Part shown: piece after piece, positions 58,641 to 64,000 of the stretch
Layout: each line of letters opens with the position of its first letter
Numbering within the stretch: position 1 is the stretch's first letter
Source of the DNA: CAWKOH01 sp963851245
GTDB taxonomy: Bacteria; Actinomycetota; Acidimicrobiia; Acidimicrobiales; Palsa-688
Length of the DNA: 64,000 bases
Direction: 5' to 3'
Assembly (NCBI GenBank): GCA_963851245.1
Contig: CAWKOH010000012.1
Location: 372,001-436,000 of the forward strand
Program-made: the position numbers and the translations under genes
The notes under the pieces: model-generated
Told to the model about the DNA's origin: nothing
Databases searched by the model: none
The model's input: the letters and a program-made list of their open reading frames with translations, nothing else

Positions 58641-59843
58641 ATGCCCAAGACCGTTGTCGATTTTCCCGTCTTCGACGCCGACAACCACATGTACGAGACG
58701 ACCGATGCGTTCACCAAGTTCCTTCCGCCCGAGTACGACGGTCTGATCAAGTACGTCCAGGTCAACGGGCGCGACAAGATCGCGGTCCGGGGCGTCATCT
58801 CCGAGTACATCCCGAACCCGACTTTCAGCGTGGTGGCCCGCCCCGGCGCCTGGGAGGAGTACTTCAAGCACGGCAACCCGGAAGGGAAGTCGACGCGGGA
58901 GCTGATGGGCCAGCCGATCCGGTCGCCTGAGGCGTTCTTCGCGCCCGAGCCCCGCCTGGCCCTTATGGACGAGCTTGGCATCGACCGCGCCCTCATGTGG
59001 CCGACCCTGGCCAGCCTCCTGGAGGACCGGCTGCGGCTCGACCCCAAGGCGACCCATGTCGTGATCCACGCCCTGAACCAGTGGATGCACGAGCACTGGA
59101 CGTTCAATTACCAGGACCGCATATTCCCGCCCCCCGTCATCACCCTGCCGATCGTCAGCGAGGCCATCAAGGAGCTCGAGTGGGTGGTGGAGAGGGGAGC
59201 CAAGGTCATCCTTATCCGCCCGGCGCCGGTGCCGGGCTACGAGGGCTTCCGCTCGTTCGCCCTGCCGGAGTTCGATCCCTTCTGGCAGAAGGTCGTGGAG
59301 GCCGACATCACCGTCGGGATGCACGCCTCGGATGACGGGCTGACCCGCTACTACAACATGTGGGAGGGCCGTCCCGACGGGGAGCACCTTCCCTTCGCCA
59401 CGCCGTCGGCCTTCCTCGAGATCATGCACACCCAGGGCCGGGGCATCTTCGACACGGTGGCGTCACTTGTCGGGCACGGGCTCCTTTCCCGGTTCCCGAC
59501 CCTGCGCATCCTCCCGGTGGAGAACGGGTCCGGTTGGGTGCGCCCGCTCGTGGAGGCCCTCGGGACCTCCTACGACCACAACCCCAAGCGCTTCGACGAG
59601 GATCCGCTCGTCGTGTTCAAGCGCAACATCTGGATCCACCCATTCCACGAGGAGGACCCGCGCGGGCTCATCAACCTGGTGGGAGCGGACCGGGTGGTGT
59701 TCGGATCCGACTATCCCCACGCCGAGGGTATGTCCGACCCGCTCTCTTATGTCGAAGAGCTCGAAGGCCTGCCCCACGATGACATCGTGCGGGTCATGGG
59801 CGGCAACCTGGCCGAGGTGATGAAGGTGCCCGTCGCCGCCTGA
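58641..59843 (+). CDS. Amidohydrolase family 2 (ACMSD-like) protein
   Basis: A 400-residue TIM-barrel metal hydrolase. FDADNHMYE near 11-19 gives the D-x-D/H opening motif, MWPTLASLLED follows, VGMHASDDG supplies a barrel His, and FGSDYPHAEG carries the catalytic Asp. PF04909 members decarboxylate or hydrolyse ring acids (ACMSD, gamma-resorcylate decarboxylase, 4-oxalomesaconate hydratase). ATG 58641 has GGAGG 5 nt upstream. A well-formed promoter lies 80 bp upstream. The gene is alone, convergent with the next. Confidence 0.9.
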   Translation: MPKTVVDFPVFDADNHMYETTDAFTKFLPPEYDGLIKYVQVNGRDKIAVRGVISEYIPNPTFSVVARPGAWEEYFKHGNPEGKSTRELMGQPIRSPEAFFAPEPRLALMDELGIDRALMWPTLASLLEDRLRLDPKATHVVIHALNQWMHEHWTFNYQDRIFPPPVITLPIVSEAIKELEWVVERGAKVILIRPAPVPGYEGFRSFALPEFDPFWQKVVEADITVGMHASDDGLTRYYNMWEGRPDGEHLPFATPSAFLEIMHTQGRGIFDTVASLVGHGLLSRFPTLRILPVENGSGWVRPLVEALGTSYDHNPKRFDEDPLVVFKRNIWIHPFHEEDPRGLINLVGADRVVFGSDYPHAEGMSDPLSYVEELEGLPHDDIVRVMGGNLAEVMKVPVAA

Positions 59844-59846
59844 CGG

Positions 59847-60911
59847 CTACGCCTCCATCTTCTCCGCCGGATAGGACCGCTCCAACATCCCGTAGGTTTC
59901 CTCACCGTTCCACCGGTAGCGGACCCCCGCTTGTTGAAGGGGTGGAAAATGAGGGATCTCCTTGCTCATGGCCTGGATCGCCCGGGTCTGGTCGTCGTGA
60001 CGAACGTCGTAAGCCGACAGGACGGTCTCGCCGTCAATCCGGATGGTCCTCCCCTCTTCGGTCGCGAGGGTCACTGACACGTCCTGGCCGAGTGCCTGCA
60101 ACTTCGTCAGCCACGGCGCCTCCAGGACCCGCACCGGGATCAGCGGCCCGTCGCCCTCGAACAGATATCCCTCGTTGAAGGTGGGGCTGCCGTCGTCCCG
60201 TGGTGGGTAGGCGATGTAGCCGAAGGCCCGCCCGCTGGGGAAGAGAGCCGATTGCCAGCAGTGCCCCCGGAACTCCGTAAGCCGGCGTACTCCCTGCCGG
60301 CGGATCCGCAGCCCGCTGCCCGTAAAGGTGTGCTCCCCGTCAGGTGTCTGCACGGAGCCCGAGGCGCGAAACAGCTGCTCGTATCGCGGCCCTCCCATCA
60401 GGTCGCCCTCGACCCCCTCCTCCAGCAGGGCCCGGGCCTCGGGGAGGAGCGAGCCCTGAATCCACGGCGGGGCGGCCATCGTCGCCTCCACCCGGAAATG
60501 CACGTCCACGAGCGGGCCGTCCTTCTTGCCCTTGACCAGCTCGAAGGTCGAGGTTTGTACGGCTTGCCCATCGAAGGTCATAGCCCAGGTCTGGAAGGGT
60601 TCCACACACCGAAAGCCGAGCGGCCCGGCGCCGAGCACGGACGGTTGCCCGGTGTCGTCCTCAGGAGGCCAGGCCTTGCCGTCGGAACGGAGCCGGAACA
60701 CCCGCCCGTCCGGAAAGCCCAGGTTCATCTGGACGCCGTGCTCGTCCCAGTGCTCGGCCACCGCCTCGATCCCCACCCGGGGCAGGCCGACCTCGCCGCG
60801 GCTGTCGGAAACCCAGAAGCTGACCGAGTCCCGCATCTCGGGGTCGTCCGGGCGGTCGGCGAACACCAGCTCGCGAGCGGGATCGATCCCGCCGGTCAGG
60901 TCAACGGCCAT
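59847..60911 (-). CDS. Hypothetical protein in an operon with a sulfotransferase
   Basis: A 354-residue protein I do not recognise with confidence. It is beta-rich (SVSFWVSDSRGEVGLPRVGIEAVA, FTGSGLRIRRQGVRRLTEFRGHCWQSALFPSGRAFGYIAYP), a pattern seen in AttH/lipocalin-like hydroxysteroid- and carotenoid-related proteins. A calycin-type fold is a guess. There is no signal peptide or transmembrane helix. It begins 15 bp after the sulfotransferase stop, so both are co-transcribed. A role in binding or modifying a hydrophobic substrate would fit the fold. Confidence 0.7.
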   Translation of the reverse strand: MAVDLTGGIDPARELVFADRPDDPEMRDSVSFWVSDSRGEVGLPRVGIEAVAEHWDEHGVQMNLGFPDGRVFRLRSDGKAWPPEDDTGQPSVLGAGPLGFRCVEPFQTWAMTFDGQAVQTSTFELVKGKKDGPLVDVHFRVEATMAAPPWIQGSLLPEARALLEEGVEGDLMGGPRYEQLFRASGSVQTPDGEHTFTGSGLRIRRQGVRRLTEFRGHCWQSALFPSGRAFGYIAYPPRDDGSPTFNEGYLFEGDGPLIPVRVLEAPWLTKLQALGQDVSVTLATEEGRTIRIDGETVLSAYDVRHDDQTRAIQAMSKEIPHFPPLQQAGVRYRWNGEETYGMLERSYPAEKMEA

Positions 60912-60926
60912 CTCAACTCCTTCGGG

Positions 60927-62051
60927 TCAATGAGCGGTCCACCGCTGGGAGCGGCTGACGTAGTCGGCGAACAAGGGTCGGATCTGTCCCGGGTCCAGGC
61001 CGTAGGCCGCCGGGTCGGAGTGCTGGCTGGGTTCGTGCCTGGCGGCGTTGGCGTCCGACCATTGGCGCATCCGCTTTTCGAACTCTTCGGTCACGGGCTG
61101 GCCGAGCCATCGGTACAGGCCGGCCACCTCACCTATGGGGTTGGCCTGCATGGCCAAGAAGTCGATGTCGTAGAAGCGGTCGTCCCCGCCGTTGTCCCGG
61201 AACTTGATGACTCTCTCGATCCCGGTCGACCACTGCTCCACGTTCACCTGCCCGATGTAGCCGCGGTCGAGCTGATCGGTGAACATGCCGCCGATATCGG
61301 CGTAGACGTCGGCGACCGACGGCAGGACATCGGTCGGGTCCCGGTGAGTCATCACGAACCGGGCATCAGGGAAGGCGCGCACCAGGTAATCGATCCACAG
61401 CATGTGAGCGGGAGTCTTGAGGCGCCAGGGCTTGGGCTGCTCCCCCCACTGCAACAGCTTCAGGACCCGCCGCTCGTACAGGTAGGTCGAGGTCAGATCG
61501 GCGTCGGCCACCCATGCCGCGTAAGTCGGGATGCGGGCGAAGGCATGGTAGATCTGGGTCTTGAAATCGAGCGCCATGAGGTCGAGGCACTCCATCGGTC
61601 CGTTGATATCCGAAGGGACGTGCTCCGTGCTGCCCGCCTGCCCGGCGCTCGCCACCTCGATCCTCGGGTCCCGCCCCGTCACCGTGGCCGGCGGTGGACA
61701 GGGTTGGGACGACTCCCACTGGCGCAGGTAGCGCACGTTCGGGTCCTGAGACAGGAGAAACGACAGGACAGTCGACCCCGTCCGGGGCAGGCTCAGCCCG
61801 AATAGCGGTGCTGAAATCGGCACGTCGTCGATCTCGGGGTGGCGCCGGTACCAGTCCTCGACCTGGAGGCGGTTCACCAGATGACCGACGAGCCGCGGAT
61901 AGATCACGGCCTCCCCGGCTGCGTTCAGTCGGGCCTCGTCGTCGAGCGATCGAAGCAGGATTTCCAGGCCCTCCCGGAAGGAGTCGTCCCCAAAGTCGTC
62001 GAGACCCGTTCGGGCCACCGCTTCGGCCATCAGATCCTCGGGTGCGGCCAT
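60927..62051 (-). CDS. Sulfotransferase family protein (Sulfotransfer_3 type)
   Basis: A 374-residue PAPS-dependent sulfotransferase. The 5'-phosphosulfate loop is LPRTGSTVLSFLLSQDP (88-104), the 3'-phosphate motif is RFVMTHRDPTDVLPSVADV near 240, and WRLKTPAHMLW precedes it. Such enzymes are common in mycobacteria and sulfate trehalose, lipids or sterols. ATG 62051 starts it; it is divergent from the luciferase-like gene at 62146. It may sulfate a hydroxylated ring compound or a cell-envelope lipid. Confidence 0.88.
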   Translation of the reverse strand: MAAPEDLMAEAVARTGLDDFGDDSFREGLEILLRSLDDEARLNAAGEAVIYPRLVGHLVNRLQVEDWYRRHPEIDDVPISAPLFGLSLPRTGSTVLSFLLSQDPNVRYLRQWESSQPCPPPATVTGRDPRIEVASAGQAGSTEHVPSDINGPMECLDLMALDFKTQIYHAFARIPTYAAWVADADLTSTYLYERRVLKLLQWGEQPKPWRLKTPAHMLWIDYLVRAFPDARFVMTHRDPTDVLPSVADVYADIGGMFTDQLDRGYIGQVNVEQWSTGIERVIKFRDNGGDDRFYDIDFLAMQANPIGEVAGLYRWLGQPVTEEFEKRMRQWSDANAARHEPSQHSDPAAYGLDPGQIRPLFADYVSRSQRWTAH

Positions 62052-62145
62052 TCCCCCTCCTCCCTAGATCGTGTCAGTATCCTGCCACGATTAGGGGCGG
62101 GCCGTCAACGGGAGCGCTTCAGCAGGCGCCGGTTAGAGTCCCGTC

Positions 62146-63117
62146 ATGTTCTTCGGGCTACGATTCGATCTCCGCAACCCTGAGATAGCCGGCACCACCA
62201 TGGCCGAGCGCTACTCGGCTGCGCTCGACATGGCCCAATGGGCCGACGGCCTCGACTGCATGAGCATTACCGTCTCCGAGCACCACGGTTCCCCGGACGG
62301 CTACCTGCCCAGCCCGATCCCGATGGTGGCGGCCATGGCGGCCCGGACTTCGACGAGCCGGTTCATGATCGCGGCCCTCCTGGCCCCTTTCTACGATCCG
62401 CTGAGGCTGGCGGAGGACCTCGCCGTCCTCGACAATCTGAGCAACGGGCGCGTCGATCTCATTGTGGCGGCGGGCTACGTCCCTGACGAGTTCGCCATGT
62501 TCGACGTGCCCATGAGTGCCCGGGCGTCGCGCGTCACCGAGACGGTCCACACCTTGAGGGCGGCATTCACGGGGGAACCTTTCGACTACCGCGGCCGCAC
62601 GGTCCGGATCACTCCCAAGCCCGAGCGTCCAGGAGGTCCAGCCATCCTGCTGGGCGGCAGCAGCGAGAAGGCTGCTCGGAGAGCGGCTCGCATAGCCGAC
62701 GGCTTCCTTCCATCGCTCCCCGAGGTCTGGGACTTCTACAGGGACGAGTTGAGGATTCTGGGGCGGCCCGATCCGGGACCGAGCCCCACGGGTGGTACCC
62801 AGGTCGTGGCCTTCGCGAAGGATCCGCAACGAGGGTGGGAGGAGATGGCACCGTTCTTCCTCCACGAGACCAATGCCTACGGTGCCTGGCAGGCCCAAAG
62901 CGGCCTCGAAAGCCCGTATCACACCGTCCCCGACGTCGATAGCCTGAGGACGACCGGGCAGTATCGGGTGGTCTCGCCCGAGCAGTACATAGAGGAACAG
63001 CGCGTCTCACCGGTCCCATATCTGATGCTCCATCCTCTTTGCGGAGGAATGCCGATCGAGCTGGCCTGGTCGAGCCTCAGGTTGTTCGAGCAAGAGGTGC
63101 TGCCGGCTCTGGCATAG
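62146..63117 (+). CDS. Luciferase-like (LLM) flavin-dependent oxidoreductase
   Basis: A 323-residue luciferase-fold enzyme: FGLRFDLRN opens, then ITVSEHHGSPDGYLPSPIPMVAAMAART with the conserved EHH, DNLSNGRVDLIVAAGYVPDEF, and ILLGGSSEKAARRAARIADGFLP. The EHH and the GRVD segment suggest an FMN-type monooxygenase. ATG 62146 is the start. A limonene-epoxide-hydrolase-like gene follows about 100 bp later on the same strand; a monooxygenase that makes an epoxide next to an epoxide hydrolase is an attractive but unproved pairing. Confidence 0.88.
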   Translation: MFFGLRFDLRNPEIAGTTMAERYSAALDMAQWADGLDCMSITVSEHHGSPDGYLPSPIPMVAAMAARTSTSRFMIAALLAPFYDPLRLAEDLAVLDNLSNGRVDLIVAAGYVPDEFAMFDVPMSARASRVTETVHTLRAAFTGEPFDYRGRTVRITPKPERPGGPAILLGGSSEKAARRAARIADGFLPSLPEVWDFYRDELRILGRPDPGPSPTGGTQVVAFAKDPQRGWEEMAPFFLHETNAYGAWQAQSGLESPYHTVPDVDSLRTTGQYRVVSPEQYIEEQRVSPVPYLMLHPLCGGMPIELAWSSLRLFEQEVLPALA

Positions 63118-63219
63118 GGAGACGAACCATGGAGGCGCAGATCGAGATGGTTGAGCCGGTGCGGGCCGTAACCTCCGGCAGACTGTTGTGCTGATCCCAC
63201 CGACGAAGGAGGAAGAGCC

Positions 63220-63627
63220 TTGTCCGATCCGGCTGAAGTGGTCCGTGAGTTCTGTGAGCTGTTGTCCAAGCGCGACACCGAAGCCGTGAGGGCCCACCTC
63301 AGCGCCGATGCCGTCTACCAGAACGTCGGTATGGCGGCCAGCACCGGTCCCGATGCCATCGTCGCCGACCTCGCCAACCAGTACAGCATGTTCCCCGAGA
63401 CCTACCGGTTCGACATGAAGCACCTGGCTGTCAACGGCGGTGTCGTAATGACCGAACGGATCGACTATCTCGAAGGCCCTGGCATGAAGATGGCGCTGCC
63501 GGTAATGGGAACATTCGTGGTGAAGGACGGACTGATCTCTCGCTGGACCGACTACTTCGACAGCGCCCTCATCGGCAAGATCGTCGGAGGAGAGGATATC
63601 GGGGGCCTGATCCCGGCCGCCTACTGA
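63220..63627 (+). CDS. Limonene-1,2-epoxide hydrolase-like / SnoaL-like protein
   Basis: A 135-residue NTF2-fold protein. The catalytic set of limonene-1,2-epoxide hydrolase is visible: Y33-x-N35 (YQNVG), R80-x-D82 (ERIDY) and Asp 111 (or 114) in WTDYFD. The TTG start at 63220 has AAGGAGG 7 nt upstream. These enzymes open an epoxide to a diol with one water, without a covalent intermediate. It follows a luciferase-like monooxygenase on the same strand. A terpene-like or other cyclic epoxide is a plausible substrate. Confidence 0.82.
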   Translation: MSDPAEVVREFCELLSKRDTEAVRAHLSADAVYQNVGMAASTGPDAIVADLANQYSMFPETYRFDMKHLAVNGGVVMTERIDYLEGPGMKMALPVMGTFVVKDGLISRWTDYFDSALIGKIVGGEDIGGLIPAAY

Positions 63628-63666
63628 CCCGGCTTGGACCTGGTTCGTCGCCAGTGACGGAACGCC

Positions 63667-64000
63667 TCAGGGCATGATGGCGATCCGGGCGGCCGGCTCC
63701 GGCGCCGCCTGGCGCCGGTAGAGGGCGCGCTCGAGGGAGTGCATCAGCCGGTTGCGCGTCTCGACCGGGCTGATGAGCTCGTCCTGGCCGAACCGCTCCG
63801 CCGAGTTGTACGACGCCTCGACCTCGAGGCGGCGCAGCAGCGCCGCCTCGTCGACGTCCGAGCCCCGGGACCGGCTCATGGCCGCCGCCCCCATGGCGCC
63901 CATGGTGGCCCCGGGGAAGGTGAAGGTCGCCGACTGGCCGTCGAATCCGATCATCCCCATCACCATCGAGCCGAATCCGTAGGCCTTGCGCAGGGCCACC
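63667..64000 (-). CDS. Acyl-CoA carboxylase carboxyltransferase (5' partial)
   Basis: The C-terminal 110 or so residues of a biotin-dependent carboxyltransferase; the start lies right of the window. LRKAYGFGSMVMGMIGFDGQSATFTFPGATMGAMGAAAM is the conserved CoA/biotin region of propionyl-/acetyl-CoA carboxylase beta chains, followed by VETRNRLMHSLERALYRR. It would carboxylate an acyl-CoA such as propionyl-CoA, a natural end product of branched or ring beta-oxidation. It is convergent with the epoxide-hydrolase-like gene (39-bp gap). Confidence 0.9.
   Translation of the reverse strand, partial: VALRKAYGFGSMVMGMIGFDGQSATFTFPGATMGAMGAAAMSRSRGSDVDEAALLRRLEVEASYNSAERFGQDELISPVETRNRLMHSLERALYRRQAAPEPAARIAIMP

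Noticed and set aside
1..64000. tRNA, rRNA, insertion sequences, integrases or phage genes
   Set aside because: None seen: no transposase or recombinase motifs, no terminal inverted repeats with target duplications, no tRNA-like cloverleaf recognised by eye.

Overview
This is high-GC chromosomal DNA from an actinobacterium. The evidence is the gene families present: F420/FMN luciferase-like monooxygenases, a KshB-type reductase, FadE-like acyl-CoA dehydrogenase (ACAD) gene pairs, a P450 with a CxxHxxC ferredoxin, and an F420-type PPOX protein. The TTGACA-N17-TAnnnT promoters and the use of GTG and TTG starts agree. A mycobacterium-like or acidimicrobial soil lineage fits; I cannot decide between them from sequence. 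No tRNA, rRNA, transposase, integrase or CRISPR array was seen. Almost everything is catabolic: CoA ligases, ACADs, enoyl-CoA hydratases, SDRs, oxygenases and CoA transferases. The overall theme is aerobic breakdown of cyclic, terpenoid- or steroid-like carboxylic acids.

Layout. 1-2639: end of a branched-chain amino-acid-type ABC importer (permease, then a fused LivG-LivF ATPase). 3125-6853 (-): SDR, zinc alcohol dehydrogenase, VOC protein and CoA ligase, divergent from a FadD3-like CoA ligase (7078-8656, one frameshift). 8662-18865: ACADs, a CoA ligase, an enoyl-CoA hydratase and a DszA/NtaA-type monooxygenase, including two adjacent large/small ACAD gene pairs. 19007-20610: Rieske oxygenase plus a 111-residue partner. 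20642-24488: MarR regulator, luciferase-like oxidase, a hypothetical gene and a KshB-like reductase. 24524-32632 (-): nine-gene operon with two more Rieske/partner pairs, a third Rieske oxygenase, an NTF2-like protein, a CoA ligase, a carboxymuconolactone-decarboxylase-like protein and a luciferase-like oxidase.

32870-36855 (-) encodes a 6-oxocamphor-hydrolase-like retro-Claisen enzyme, a P450, a 22-codon mini-ORF, a 60-residue protein, a ferredoxin, an NTF2-like protein and a TIM-barrel protein. A TetR gene is divergent from it (36980). Two SDRs and a fused E1 alpha-beta dehydrogenase follow under a related operator. 41256-47569 holds an ACAD, a TauD-type dioxygenase, a second TIM-barrel protein, an orphan substrate-binding lipoprotein, an epimerase and a DapB-like reductase. 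47593-48483 is a 3-hydroxyisobutyrate-dehydrogenase-like gene. A repeat-rich non-coding stretch (48484-48834) separates it from an operon (48835-56286, -) of ACAD, APH-like kinase, enoyl-CoA hydratase, alcohol dehydrogenase, SDR and a double CaiB CoA transferase. The right end carries DUF1684, PPOX, amidohydrolase, sulfotransferase, luciferase-like and limonene-epoxide-hydrolase-like genes, and the end of a carboxyltransferase gene.

How the parts fit. Oxygenases (Rieske, P450, luciferase-like, TauD) activate the ring. SDRs and alcohol dehydrogenases oxidise alcohols to ketones. The oxocamphor-hydrolase-like enzyme can open a cyclic 1,3-diketone. CoA ligases, ACADs, hydratases and CoA transferases then run beta-oxidation. 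The kinase-ACAD pair resembles LvaA/LvaC, which handles 4-hydroxyacyl-CoAs. Three CAAGnnCTTG boxes recall the KstR2 operator of steroid-ring catabolism.

The most notable signals are the Rieske/small-partner module in triplicate with a shared promoter and 5' leader, and the oxocamphor-hydrolase/P450 cluster. A dense run of single-base indels at about 51.6-56.6 kb interrupts six consecutive genes and looks technical rather than biological.
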